Of a DNA stretch of 64,000 bases, positions 34,336-42,781 are shown piece by piece (within the stretch, counting starts at the first letter, position 1; each line of letters opens with the position of its first letter). The translations under genes were made by a program, and so were the position numbers. Origin of the DNA: Thermofilaceae archaeon (GTDB lineage Archaea; Thermoproteota; Thermoprotei; Thermofilales; Thermofilaceae); contig JANXEW010000006.1 in NCBI GenBank assembly GCA_025057995.1, positions 1-64,000 of the forward strand. The letters run 5' to 3'. A model generated the notes under the pieces. That model was not told where the DNA came from, did no database searches, and was given only the letters and a program-made list of their open reading frames with translations.

Positions 34336-35091
34336 ATGGCTTCGAAAGATGAGCTTAGGAGACGAGTGACTGAGTCCGGCCAACTCTACGATGACTTTGT
34401 CGAGATGTCGCCTTACTGGGACTACAGGCGTGACAACTATGCAGGTTTTGAACATGGGGAGAGCGTGATCAAGTTGTGGACGGGACCTACAGAGGCTTTA
34501 TACTACTCAAACGCCGAGCTTTCAGACGGACTGTTTGACGATCTTCCGTGGTTTAGAAAAACTTTTGAAACTAAGTTGAAGCTTTCGGCATCCCATTTCG
34601 GTTCAGCTGGCTGGGGCTTTTGGAACCACTCGATGGTGTTCGACCTCAGTATGCCGATCTGGTTCATACACTTGAGGAGCAGAGGACCTTACATGTTGAA
34701 CGGTTTCTACGCCCAGGTTGGGAACCACCTTTACCCCATCAAGCTCTACAAGGGTTCTCTCACGTTGTTGAGCGTTCTCACCAAGTTAACGGGTGGAAGG
34801 CTAGGCGTTGTAATCCACTCGGGTAAACCCGCTATGCAACACCTCAACTTGACGCAGTGGCACACGTACAAGATCGAGTGGAGTGAGAAGCAAGTGCGAT
34901 TCTACATAGATGACCAGAATGTCGCCAACCTACCTGTTACGAGTCAAGAGAGTAGAGCTAGAGCCGACTTCTGGATCGATAACGCTGTTTTTGGTTACAG
35001 GAGGAGCGACGCAGGTCGAGTCTACAGGCACTTGACGCAAGAGAATAGGACTAGGACATACCTCGAAATCGATTACGTAAGAGTATTTTAA
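34336..35091 (+). CDS. ConA-like (GH16-fold) protein without catalytic motif
   Basis: This 251-residue protein ends with the jelly-roll pattern WHTYKIEWSEKQVRFYIDD ... ADFWIDNAVF ... TYLEIDYVRVF, typical of GH16-type concanavalin-like domains. I cannot find the GH16 catalytic E-x-D-x-x-E, and there is no signal peptide. It may be a cytosolic glycan-binding protein or a degenerate hydrolase. No partner gene is evident. The start is ATG 34336. Confidence 0.6.
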   Translation: MASKDELRRRVTESGQLYDDFVEMSPYWDYRRDNYAGFEHGESVIKLWTGPTEALYYSNAELSDGLFDDLPWFRKTFETKLKLSASHFGSAGWGFWNHSMVFDLSMPIWFIHLRSRGPYMLNGFYAQVGNHLYPIKLYKGSLTLLSVLTKLTGGRLGVVIHSGKPAMQHLNLTQWHTYKIEWSEKQVRFYIDDQNVANLPVTSQESRARADFWIDNAVFGYRRSDAGRVYRHLTQENRTRTYLEIDYVRVF

Positions 35092-35092
35092 A

Positions 35093-35114
35093 TTTTTATT
35101 AAAAAAAGTTTTTT
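35093..35114 (+). terminator. T-run terminator
   Basis: Two T runs (35093-35097 and 35109-35114) follow directly on the stop of the ConA-like gene. Confidence 0.5.
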
Positions 35115-35121
35115 ATGATAA

Positions 35122-35137
35122 CCGAAAATTTATATAT
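35122..35137 (+). promoter_or_regulatory. BRE/TATA promoter of the diiron-protein gene
   Basis: CCGAAAA followed by TTTATATAT is a near-ideal archaeal BRE-TATA, centred 25 bp ahead of the ATG at 35158 (leaderless). It predicts strong expression. Confidence 0.65.
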
Positions 35138-35157
35138 GCTGTCTCACACGAGGACGT

Positions 35158-35646
35158 ATGGTGAAGGATAAACCAATAGAAGCATTACAGTGCATGAGCT
35201 TGATCGAAGAAGCCGCAGCTGAATTCTACGAGAACGTTTCGAAAGTCATCAGATTAGCGAGGTGTTCAGCTGCGCTCGCTTTCATAGCTACAGAGAGCAA
35301 GAACCATGCGACGCTCCTGAGAAACCTCTACGGCGAACCCCTACCCGAGAGATGCCCGTCGGAGCTCGGCACCGCCGGAGTCTCATGCTTACAGAAACTC
35401 ACGCAACTTACGCAGAAGATTAAATCAGGTTGGGTTCCAAGCCTTAAAGAGTTGGCGAGCATCTTAGAGGAGTTCGTCGAATTGGAGCACTTCGCTGGAG
35501 AAGAGGTATACGTGCAAGTCGCTGCCGGAGCACTCAGCACACAGTTTACGAGGTTGGAGCGTAACCTTTTGATGACGATCGCTGAAGAGGAGAGACGTCA
35601 CCTCGAGGTACTCAAGCTCGTCGTTGAAGAGCTTAAAAGCTTCTAA
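35158..35646 (+). CDS. Ferritin-like diiron protein
   Basis: This 162-residue four-helix protein has metal-ligand patterns LIEEAAAEFYE, TESKNHATLL, FVELEHFAGEE and AEEERRHLEV, so two E...ExxH sets are present. It resembles the rubrerythrin/ferritin-like group but has no rubredoxin domain. Three cysteines occur (near positions 12, 37 and 64). It may detoxify peroxide or handle iron. The strong promoter suggests high expression. Confidence 0.7.
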   Translation: MVKDKPIEALQCMSLIEEAAAEFYENVSKVIRLARCSAALAFIATESKNHATLLRNLYGEPLPERCPSELGTAGVSCLQKLTQLTQKIKSGWVPSLKELASILEEFVELEHFAGEEVYVQVAAGALSTQFTRLERNLLMTIAEEERRHLEVLKLVVEELKSF

Positions 35647-35669
35647 GGGTCGAACGCAGCCTACCGACG

Positions 35670-36323
35670 CTATAACTTAACGTAAAGATATGCTTCTACG
35701 CTATCGAAAAGGGCTGGACGTCTCCGGAGAAGTTCAGCTCCAGAAACTAAAGTTAGACTTGATGTGGTGAAGACGAGGGTACCCTCCTTCTTCAAGACTC
35801 TCACTGCGTCGTCGAGTAACGTGTTGAGTAGCTCGAGCCTCTCGCCGCCGCAAGCTGCAGCACCCGCGGGACCTGAGGGTGGTAGAGGCAGGTAGGGTGG
35901 GTTAACCACTACGAAGTCTAGAGAACAGCTCCTGAAAGCTTGTGCGCCAACGCAAGCTACAGGGTGGAAGAGGCTGCTTAACTTGTTTCCCGCAGCGTTT
36001 GCGGCAGCCTCCCTTAAGCACCTTAAGCTTATCTCAGTTCCTACAACCTCTACCCCCAGCCTCTTGGCGAGGGAGAGCGCCGCCGAACCTACGCCTGTGC
36101 CAATTTCGCAACCCTTAGACCCGTTGATGACGCCTACAGCGGCGTCGTATAGCAACCCGGTTGAGACGAGAACCGGCGGGAAGCACCCCTTAGGTACGTT
36201 CACTGTAACCCCTTTGAAGTTGAAACGTCCCACTACTCTCCTTATCAAAAAGTTTAGGACGGATAGAGCCATCTTCGCTCGTAGAGTACTCAGCATGCCC
36301 CCTCTCGGCCTTACCTTGAGCAC
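35670..36323 (-). CDS. Class I methyltransferase (HemK/PrmC-like)
   Basis: This 217-residue protein has the SAM-binding GCEIGTGVGSAAL and the catalytic NPPY (VVVNPPYLPLP), which points to N-methylation of amides or adenine. It is shorter than bacterial PrmC and lacks its N-terminal domain, like the archaeal release-factor methyltransferases, although an RNA target is possible. The N-terminal start is uncertain; ATGs at 36296 and 36272 are alternatives. Confidence 0.72.
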   Translation of the reverse strand: MLKVRPRGGMLSTLRAKMALSVLNFLIRRVVGRFNFKGVTVNVPKGCFPPVLVSTGLLYDAAVGVINGSKGCEIGTGVGSAALSLAKRLGVEVVGTEISLRCLREAAANAAGNKLSSLFHPVACVGAQAFRSCSLDFVVVNPPYLPLPPSGPAGAAACGGERLELLNTLLDDAVRVLKKEGTLVFTTSSLTLVSGAELLRRRPALFDSVEAYLYVKL

Positions 36324-36521
36324 ACGAGCTGAAGCCGGCCAACTTTTTAACCATCTAATCTCGAGAGAAGTGTTCCACTAAGGGCTTTAACCAGAAAGTT
36401 GAAGCCTGCCAGCTTAGAAACTAGCGTAGCGGCTAACTTTAGTTTTACAGTATTGTACGACGGTACCCCTTGGGGGATCGTCTACCTTAACCCGTGTTTT
36501 GGGTTGTTGACAGGTAGGGTC

Positions 36522-37349
36522 TTACCTTGAGCGTTGGGAAAGCCAGTTCAACATGTCAGACAACACTTTGTCTTTCTCCACCTCGTTGAAGATCTCATGT
36601 CTTAGACCCTCATAGATTCTTAGGGTCTTGTCGGGGGACGGTAGCTTTTCGTAGAGCTTTCGAGAAGCTGAAGGTGGGACGATACGGTCATCGCCTCCGT
36701 GCATTATGAGAGCGGGAGAACTGATTAAACCTACGGACTTCCACACGTTCGAGACCGTTTTACCGAACTCGGAGAGTATTTTGAAAGTCGGGTCTTTGAA
36801 GACGAGAGGGTCGCTCAAGTACTGTTGAGCCACAGCAGGGTCCTTGGATAAGAGTTGCGGGTCGACAGGGGTCTTCACCCTTCCTCGGGGGTTGAGAACC
36901 GCCATAAGCTGAAGCATCATTCTAGCGGAAACGGAGACTTTCAACTCGAGCGCAGCACCGCTAGTGATTAGACCGTCAAGCTCGCCTCCTACTCTAGCTG
37001 CAGTAAGGACGGCGATCAACCCGCCCATGCTGTGTCCTAACAGGAAAGTTTTAGCTTCGACTTCCGACTTAGCTAGCTTGATGAACGCTACAGTATCTTC
37101 GATAAATTGATTGAAACTGTCTACGTAACCCCGCGTACCCTCCGATTGCCCGTGCCCTCTCAGATCGTACATGAAGAGGGCGAAACCTCTTTCAGCGAGG
37201 AATTGTCCTACTTGCTGGTAGCGACCAGCATGCTCAGCAAACCCGTGAACGCCCACAACAAGCGCTCGCGGAGTAGAAGGGGGTAGCCACTTGTACGCTA
37301 CAGTGGCTAGCCCCGTATCCAAGGTTACGCGTACGCTGCTCTCAGGCAC
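36522..37349 (-). CDS. Alpha/beta hydrolase (monoacylglycerol-lipase-like)
   Basis: This 275-residue hydrolase has the oxyanion region GVHGFAEHAGRY, the nucleophile elbow GHSMGG (Ser107), an Asp in MHGGDDRIVP and the His in LRHEIFNE. The pattern matches monoglyceride lipase/lysophospholipase (Hydrolase_4). There is no signal peptide. It is a single gene divergent from the VOC protein gene. AACCC/GGGTT and CCCC/GGGG inverted repeats just past its stop may help termination. Confidence 0.82.
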   Translation of the reverse strand: MPESSVRVTLDTGLATVAYKWLPPSTPRALVVGVHGFAEHAGRYQQVGQFLAERGFALFMYDLRGHGQSEGTRGYVDSFNQFIEDTVAFIKLAKSEVEAKTFLLGHSMGGLIAVLTAARVGGELDGLITSGAALELKVSVSARMMLQLMAVLNPRGRVKTPVDPQLLSKDPAVAQQYLSDPLVFKDPTFKILSEFGKTVSNVWKSVGLISSPALIMHGGDDRIVPPSASRKLYEKLPSPDKTLRIYEGLRHEIFNEVEKDKVLSDMLNWLSQRSR

Positions 37350-37418
37350 AAGCGTAAAGCGTAGGGGTTATAAAAAGGTTAACGCGAATTTTTAAAAATA
37401 TGTCCTACAACTTGCCAA

Positions 37419-37862
37419 GTGGAAGAGTTTAAGAAGATCACTCAAGTAGCTTTAGTCGTCAGAGATATAGAGAGAGTAGCTGAAGCATGGGCGCGTTTAC
37501 TCGGAGTCGAGAAACCGGACGTTATAGAGACCGGGGATGTGGAGGAAACTCGCATGGAGTATAAGGGAACCCCTTCGAACGCTCGAGCGAAGCTGGCGTT
37601 CTTCGACTTAGGGGGCTTGACGTTGGAGTTGATTCAACCGGTTGGAGAGCCGAGCACATGGAGCGAGTTTCTAAGGCTTTACGGTCAAGGTATCCACCAC
37701 ATAGCGTTCATCGTGAGAGACATGGAGTCAGCGATTAAGGAGTTAGAGAAGGAAGGGGGTAGACTAGTTCAGAAAGGTGATTTCACCGGCGGGTCTTACG
37801 CGTACATAGACGCTAGAGAAAGCCTTGGAGCCATAATTGAACTTTTGACTTTTAACCGCTAG
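37419..37862 (+). CDS. VOC family protein, methylmalonyl-CoA-epimerase-like
   Basis: This 147-residue glyoxalase-fold protein has paired beta-alpha-beta-beta-beta modules. Metal-ligand positions include TQVALVVRD (a Val-Val where epimerases have a His), LELIQPVGE, IHHIAFIVRD and IIELLTF. It resembles methylmalonyl-CoA epimerase, but the first metal ligand is altered, so the activity is uncertain. The start is GTG 37419, about 25 bp after a TATA-like TTTTTAAAAATA. Its stop overlaps the convergent GH130-like gene by 4 nt. Confidence 0.65.
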   Translation: MEEFKKITQVALVVRDIERVAEAWARLLGVEKPDVIETGDVEETRMEYKGTPSNARAKLAFFDLGGLTLELIQPVGEPSTWSEFLRLYGQGIHHIAFIVRDMESAIKELEKEGGRLVQKGDFTGGSYAYIDARESLGAIIELLTFNR

Positions 37863-38923
37863 CCGCTAACCCAATTTAAGTTCTCTAAGGTTTTTTCAAT
37901 TTCTGTTTTGAAGAAGCCGATGCAATAGTCGCTAACGCCTCCAACCCATAGGATAAACTCTTTGTAACGAACTAACCCGTTCCCGAAAACCACTAGAGGC
38001 CGGTCGCCGTATTCTTCAACGAGACCTTGAGGGTACAGAAGGTAGTCTGAGACAGCTAGAAGGTGCCCCTCCGAGTCGAGGACGGCTAACCCCTCCCTAT
38101 AGGAGTAGTCGGCTTTGACCACGCCATGCCAACCAACCATGTACTCGTTACTCGACAGTTGGAGAACGTTGGTTGACCAACCGACTTTAAACTCCCACTC
38201 CTCAGGCGCTAGGACGGGCTCCATCGTTTCGGCGTCGACAACTGGAGGATTTAAGTCGGCGAGACCGCGCCAACAGACTTCTACGTCGTCGAAAGTAGGT
38301 CTACACAACAGTATAGCTTCCCCGCCTCGCTTAACGAGCAAGGCGCTATCCTTCATCTTCGGTATGTACTCTCCTTCAACCCCCCTGATGCTGAAAAAGC
38401 CGCGTTTAAGCGGTTTCCAGCCGTCGCCGAGAGACGCTAGACCTTGAACCCATCTTACCTCAAGGTCCCCGTCCTTAGGGTGGTATCCGAACCCCGTGTA
38501 AAGGACTAGAGTCTCTCTTCCATCATCGTAGACTCTAGCGTCCTCACATCCTTTAAACTCCCACAACTCCTTAGGCCAGAGGACGACGCTAGCGTCCAAA
38601 GGTTTCCCAACCCTACCGTCCAACAACTCTTCAACGTTGACTGTGAATAGACCGATGCTTGAAACGTAACCATAGTAATCGAAGATCAAACGTGGGAAGA
38701 CGTGAAGATCCTCCTCCTTCAAAACGGCTCCGGGGTTAAAGGCTGCACACACCCTTCTAGGGTATCGTGAAACTCTTAAATCATCGGGGAAAACGTAAGC
38801 TACCCGCTCGAAAATATCTCGAGTAGAAGGCTTCCGCAAACCCGTCAAGTTGTGAAAAGCTTCCAAACCCTTAGCTCGCAACCTTCTTTCCAAGCTCACG
38901 TGTACTAGAACCCGTGTGTACAA
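37859..38923 (-). CDS. GH130-like five-bladed propeller glycosidase/phosphorylase
   Basis: This 354-residue protein shows repeated propeller-blade motifs: CAAFNPGAVL, YVSSIGLFTV, GCEDARVYDDG, LVLYTGFGY, KDSALLV and EYMVGWHGV. These match GH130 mannoside phosphorylases and related hydrolases, in which an Asp/Glu after the G-x-E-D-x-R motif is catalytic. It has no signal peptide. It lies divergent from a GH3 enzyme only about 70 bp away, so the two may cleave the same imported glycan. Confidence 0.7.
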   Translation of the reverse strand: MYTRVLVHVSLERRLRAKGLEAFHNLTGLRKPSTRDIFERVAYVFPDDLRVSRYPRRVCAAFNPGAVLKEEDLHVFPRLIFDYYGYVSSIGLFTVNVEELLDGRVGKPLDASVVLWPKELWEFKGCEDARVYDDGRETLVLYTGFGYHPKDGDLEVRWVQGLASLGDGWKPLKRGFFSIRGVEGEYIPKMKDSALLVKRGGEAILLCRPTFDDVEVCWRGLADLNPPVVDAETMEPVLAPEEWEFKVGWSTNVLQLSSNEYMVGWHGVVKADYSYREGLAVLDSEGHLLAVSDYLLYPQGLVEEYGDRPLVVFGNGLVRYKEFILWVGGVSDYCIGFFKTEIEKTLENLNWVSG

Positions 38924-39019
38924 TAAATAGGTTATGGAAACTTAAGACGATTAGGGAAAGTCCCTTTACAACTGGTTAACATAGAGCAAGCTTTTTTGAC
39001 GTGGACCCGTGGTGGCGTG

Positions 39020-41248
39020 ATGACGGAAGCGCGTCCACTCTACAAGGATCTGATTAAGCCTGTTGAGGAAAGGGTTGAAGATCTTTTGAAAAGGATGACG
39101 CTCGAGGAGAAGGTTGGGCAGATGTGTCAGTACAGCGTCCACCCCGGTGCCGTCAAAGAGTTTACGCATCTTCTGGAGAAGGGTCTGGTAGGGTCCTTCC
39201 TAAACCTACTGGGGGCTGAAAACGTAAACGAAGTTCAAAGGATTGCAGTCGAGAAGTCTAGGCTGGGCATACCGTTGCTCATGGGGTTCGACGTAATCCA
39301 CGGTTACAAGACGATCTTCCCTATACCGTTAGCCATGGCTAGTAGTTGGGATCCAGAGGTTGTTAAAAAGGCGTGCGAAGTCGCCGCTAGGGAAGCTTCA
39401 GCTGACGGGGTAAAGTGGACTTTTGCCCCAATGCTCGACATAGCTCGCGACCCGAGGTGGGGTAGGATAGCGGAAGGGTTTGGCGAAGACCCGTACCTGG
39501 CTTCAGTAATGGCTTGGGCTGCTGTAAAGGGTTTTCAAGGTGAGGAGCTCTCGCCGAACCCGGATAAGATAGCTGCATGCGCGAAACATTATGTGGCTTA
39601 CGGAGGGGCTGAAGGCGGTAGAGACTATAACACCGTAGATATCTCTGAGAGGACTCTAAGGGAGATCTACATGCAACCGTTCAAGTCAGCTGTAGCTGCT
39701 GGCGTCGCTACGGTGATGAGCGCTTTTAACGACCTTTGCGGTATCCCAGCCTCAGCTAACGAGTTCACTATAAGGAAGGTGTTGAAGGGCGAGTGGGGGT
39801 TCCAAGGTTTCGTCGTCAGCGACTGGAACTCCGTCGGCGAACTGATAGTCCATGGGATAGCTAGGGATGGGGCTGAAGCCGCGCGACTAGGCGTCACGTC
39901 TGGCGTCGACATGGACATGGTGGGGGACGTTTACAGAAGGTATCTAGTCGAGTTAGTGCGTAAAGGCGTTGTACCGGAGAAGCTGGTAGACGATGCCGTC
40001 AGGAGGATACTGACTGTAAAGTTCAAACTAGGGCTTTTCGAAAACCCTTACGCCGACCCGGAGAAGGCTAAGAAAGTCATAAAGTGTAGAGAACACTTAG
40101 ATGCAGCTTTAGAGGTGGCGAGGAAGTGTATAGTCCTCGTTAAAAACGAGGGAGTCCTACCGTTTAAGAAGAGTTTGAAAAGAGTGGCTGTCATAGGTCC
40201 GCTGGCTGACGATAAGGAGTCTATGCTGGGTTGCTGGCGCGGGTTTGGCGACCCAGCTGATTCTGTCACAGTTTTGGAGGGTGTTAGAAAGAAGCTAGGG
40301 TCTGAGGCTAAAGTGCTCTACGCTAAGGGTTGCGACGTCAAGTCGCAGGATAGGAGCGGGTTCGAAGAGGCTGTTAGAGTGGCGGCTGACGCAGACGCTG
40401 TCATCCTGGTGGTAGGAGAGAGCTGGGACATGAGCGGCGAAGCAGCTTCTAGAGCTTACTTAGATCTACCTGGAGTCCAGGAGGAGTTGGTTAAAACCGT
40501 CTACGAGGCAGCCGCGGGTAGGAAGATACCGGTTGTCATGGTCGTAATGTCGGGTCGACCTTTGACGATAAAGCGGCCTGCAGAGTATGTTCCAGCTATT
40601 CTAGTGGCTTGGCACCTCGGCGTGAGAGCTGGGGACGCAGTAGCTGACGTGGTGTTCGGTGACTTCAACCCGGGCGGCAAGCTGCCTGTAACTTGGCCTA
40701 AGACTGTGGGGCAGGTCCCAATCTACTATAACCATAAGATGACCGGTAGGCCGCCCAGCAGTGAACGTTTCACGTCTAAGTACATCGATGAGGATTGGAG
40801 ACCTCTCTTCCCGTTCGGTCACGGCCTCAGCTACACGAGCTTCGAGTACAGTGACTTGAACGTGAAACCTGAAGTAGTAGAGCCGGGGAGTGTAGTCCAG
40901 ATCAGCTTTACTTTAACTAACACCGGCGGAGTGGAAGGGGATGAAGTTGCCCAGTTGTACGTTCGAGACGTTTCAGCGAGCGTCACGAGACCGGTGAAGG
41001 AGTTAAAGGGCTTCAAGAGAGTCACGTTGAAGCCGGGCGAGAAGAAGCGTATAGTCTTCAACCTGCCGACAGAGCTCCTAGCCTTCTACGATAGAGAGAT
41101 GAACTACTTCGTTGAGGCAGGCGACTACGAGGTCATGATTGGATCATCTTCAGAAGACATTAGGCTGAAAGGTAGATTTACGATAACTAGATCTGAGAAA
41201 GTTACAGATTTGAGGAAAGTCTGGTTTACTGAAACTCAAGTGTACTAG
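39020..41248 (+). CDS. Family 3 beta-glycosidase with C-terminal FnIII domain
   Basis: From ATG 39020 this is a 742-residue GH3 enzyme. KHYVAYGGAEGGRDYN and the nucleophile in VVSDWNSVG (D268) mark the catalytic barrel. The second domain has FAPMLDIARDPRWGR-linked loops and PVTWPKTVGQVPIYYNH, and the FnIII domain ends with PFGHGLSYTSFEYS onwards. The overall layout is beta-glucosidase/xylosidase-like. It lacks the NagZ His-Asp dyad, so it is not an obvious beta-N-acetylglucosaminidase. There is no signal peptide. An upstream start at 38996 is in frame but less likely. Confidence 0.88.
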   Translation: MTEARPLYKDLIKPVEERVEDLLKRMTLEEKVGQMCQYSVHPGAVKEFTHLLEKGLVGSFLNLLGAENVNEVQRIAVEKSRLGIPLLMGFDVIHGYKTIFPIPLAMASSWDPEVVKKACEVAAREASADGVKWTFAPMLDIARDPRWGRIAEGFGEDPYLASVMAWAAVKGFQGEELSPNPDKIAACAKHYVAYGGAEGGRDYNTVDISERTLREIYMQPFKSAVAAGVATVMSAFNDLCGIPASANEFTIRKVLKGEWGFQGFVVSDWNSVGELIVHGIARDGAEAARLGVTSGVDMDMVGDVYRRYLVELVRKGVVPEKLVDDAVRRILTVKFKLGLFENPYADPEKAKKVIKCREHLDAALEVARKCIVLVKNEGVLPFKKSLKRVAVIGPLADDKESMLGCWRGFGDPADSVTVLEGVRKKLGSEAKVLYAKGCDVKSQDRSGFEEAVRVAADADAVILVVGESWDMSGEAASRAYLDLPGVQEELVKTVYEAAAGRKIPVVMVVMSGRPLTIKRPAEYVPAILVAWHLGVRAGDAVADVVFGDFNPGGKLPVTWPKTVGQVPIYYNHKMTGRPPSSERFTSKYIDEDWRPLFPFGHGLSYTSFEYSDLNVKPEVVEPGSVVQISFTLTNTGGVEGDEVAQLYVRDVSASVTRPVKELKGFKRVTLKPGEKKRIVFNLPTELLAFYDREMNYFVEAGDYEVMIGSSSEDIRLKGRFTITRSEKVTDLRKVWFTETQVY

Positions 41249-41257
41249 GTTGATTCC

Positions 41258-41272
41258 TTTTTTTTAAAAAAA
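41258..41272. terminator. Bidirectional terminator (T8/A7)
   Basis: TTTTTTTT followed by AAAAAAA lies between two convergent stops. It gives a T run on the coding strand of the GH3 gene and another on that of the small minus-strand ribbon ORF. Confidence 0.5.
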
Positions 41273-41274
41273 TT

Positions 41275-41475
41275 TTAGAGTTTAAGCTCTCGAGGGTCGT
41301 CCATCCACTTCTTCTCAAAGAGCCTTCCATCGTTTAAAGCCCAGTAGTGCTTCCTACACTTGCCACAGTAGACCCAGCGAGCCATCAGGTATTCTCCAGA
41401 GTCGTTTCGCCAGCCGACCGTCAACCCAGCTTGCTCAAGGGTTCTACCGCACTTCGGGCAAGTTAAACCTTGCAG
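41275..41475 (-). CDS. Small zinc-ribbon protein, non-canonical (CTG?) start
   Basis: This 66-codon frame encodes LTCPKCGRTLEQ and VYCGKCRKHYW, a clear C-x2-C...C-x2-C ribbon. No ATG, GTG or TTG lies ahead of the first cysteines. GGGGAG ends 4 nt before a CTG at 41475, so CTG initiation is possible. The same frame is open upstream to the TAA of the small membrane ORF at 41488-41625, so it could instead be the C-terminal part of a readthrough or interrupted protein. Confidence 0.55.
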   Translation of the reverse strand: MQGLTCPKCGRTLEQAGLTVGWRNDSGEYLMARWVYCGKCRKHYWALNDGRLFEKKWMDDPRELKL

Positions 41476-41487
41476 ACTTCTCCCCTT

Positions 41488-41625
41488 TTAAGCCACCTTG
41501 ATTCTATCTAACAGATTCGAAATCCAGGCTAGGAGGGATATCGAAAGCGACCAGACGGCTAGGAGCGCTAAGATTAGGACGGTGTTTACGACGAAGTCCG
41601 CAAGGGAAACCCATATTTCAGCCAT
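41488..41625 (-). CDS. Small single-span membrane protein
   Basis: This 45-residue ORF starts at ATG and contains one long hydrophobic helix (about residues 10-34), with an amphipathic tail ending RIKVA. TTTAAA at 41653-41658 lies about 29 bp ahead of the ATG, consistent with a leaderless transcript. The zinc-ribbon ORF follows in the same frame beyond the TAA. Together they would make a membrane-anchored zinc ribbon. Confidence 0.5.
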   Translation of the reverse strand: MAEIWVSLADFVVNTVLILALLAVWSLSISLLAWISNLLDRIKVA

Positions 41626-41731
41626 GAGAATAAAGGCTGCATCAAACCCCCCTTTAAATGCTCCCCTAGCCTCTTTCGATAGGTCTCACGAAATAATGCC
41701 GTTATACATTGCGTCATAGCTTTGAGCGGCC

Positions 41732-42781
41732 TTAGGAAGCCCGTTTAAACGCGTGGATTAAAGCGTATAAGCGCTCGATTTTGCCCCTAGGCAGCCTCTC
41801 GCCGTAGCTTCTAGACGGGTACTCGCTGTGAGTAGTAGCGACTACTAGAAACTTGTTTCCATGAGCTTCTAAGAGCTTTCTCGGTACCTTGAGGAACTCT
41901 TCAACGCTGAGTGAATCGTTGAAGACAAGTTCAACTGGTACACCCGTAAAGAAGACTGCCTCACCAGCGAGTCTCCGAGTTGAAGCCACCTCCTCCACCC
42001 ACTTCAAAGCTTCCTCGACTGTAGACTTTGGACGAAGGTCCAGCGGGTGCAATCCGTCGTAAAGGTCAGCCAACTTCTCGATCAACCCATTTAACCTAAT
42101 GTCTCCGTCGCAATGGAGTAGAGCGTATTTCCCCTTCTTCTTGCATTCTTTTACAAACTGTTCATGCCACGGGTAGTAGGCTTCTTCGTAAAAGCTCCTA
42201 CTGTATACGGGACCGGAGTACGTCGCCGCGTCGTCCGCTACTCTAACTGCGTCAACTTGTTGAAGCTCGGACCCCGCCTTGACGACTTCTAGAATAACGC
42301 GTGAAATCATCCCGTAGATCTTCAACGCTTCTGCACTGTTCAAGGCGTAGAAGGCGCCAAAGCCGAATCTGTGGAGTATTTGTTGCAGCTCCACCCCCCT
42401 GCCGCTTCTCGAGGGCGCGAAAAATCCTTCTGCCGTCTCCGTAGGTCCTAGAACCTTCAGTATCAGGAACTTCCCTTCTGAAAGCCCTTCAACCTTTTTT
42501 AAGAAAACTTCTACGGCTTCAAGGGCTGCATCAGCTGCGTCAGGCCACTCGTAAAGACAGGCTTTCACTCGGTCAACCCACTCGCTCAGCTTCTCGTCGT
42601 CTCTCCTGCGAAAAGGCCCCCCTGACTCGAAGAAGTTTCTCCATTCAGCTACCCTAGCCCCTACCCCCAAGGCGTCGCTGAATGAAGCTTCGAGAAGTTT
42701 ATCATCGGATTCAACGTGGAGAGGGGGGCGCGGAGGCTCTAAACCCTCCATCACTGTTTGGACGAGCCTTCTCCCATCCAA
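41732..42781 (-). CDS. URO-D family protein (uroporphyrinogen decarboxylase/methyltransferase-like)
   Basis: This 349-residue protein has the URO-D-type barrel strands VDAVRVADDAATYSGPVYS, FYPWHEQFVKECK-like segment and ALLHCDGDI, where a His and Asp near the active centre bind zinc in corrinoid methyltransferases. It lacks typical HemE features and no haem genes are near. A methyl-transfer role is possible. The start codon is ATG 42781 near the adjoining intergenic region. Confidence 0.6.
   Translation of the reverse strand: MDGRRLVQTVMEGLEPPRPPLHVESDDKLLEASFSDALGVGARVAEWRNFFESGGPFRRRDDEKLSEWVDRVKACLYEWPDAADAALEAVEVFLKKVEGLSEGKFLILKVLGPTETAEGFFAPSRSGRGVELQQILHRFGFGAFYALNSAEALKIYGMISRVILEVVKAGSELQQVDAVRVADDAATYSGPVYSRSFYEEAYYPWHEQFVKECKKKGKYALLHCDGDIRLNGLIEKLADLYDGLHPLDLRPKSTVEEALKWVEEVASTRRLAGEAVFFTGVPVELVFNDSLSVEEFLKVPRKLLEAHGNKFLVVATTHSEYPSRSYGERLPRGKIERLYALIHAFKRAS

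Noticed and set aside
37419-37862. Confident methylmalonyl-CoA epimerase
   Set aside because: The first metal-binding His of the family is not seen, so only the VOC fold is called.
39020-41248. NagZ-type beta-N-acetylglucosaminidase of murein recycling
   Set aside because: The NagZ His-Asp dyad is absent and the FnIII-bearing layout is that of beta-glucosidase/xylosidase.
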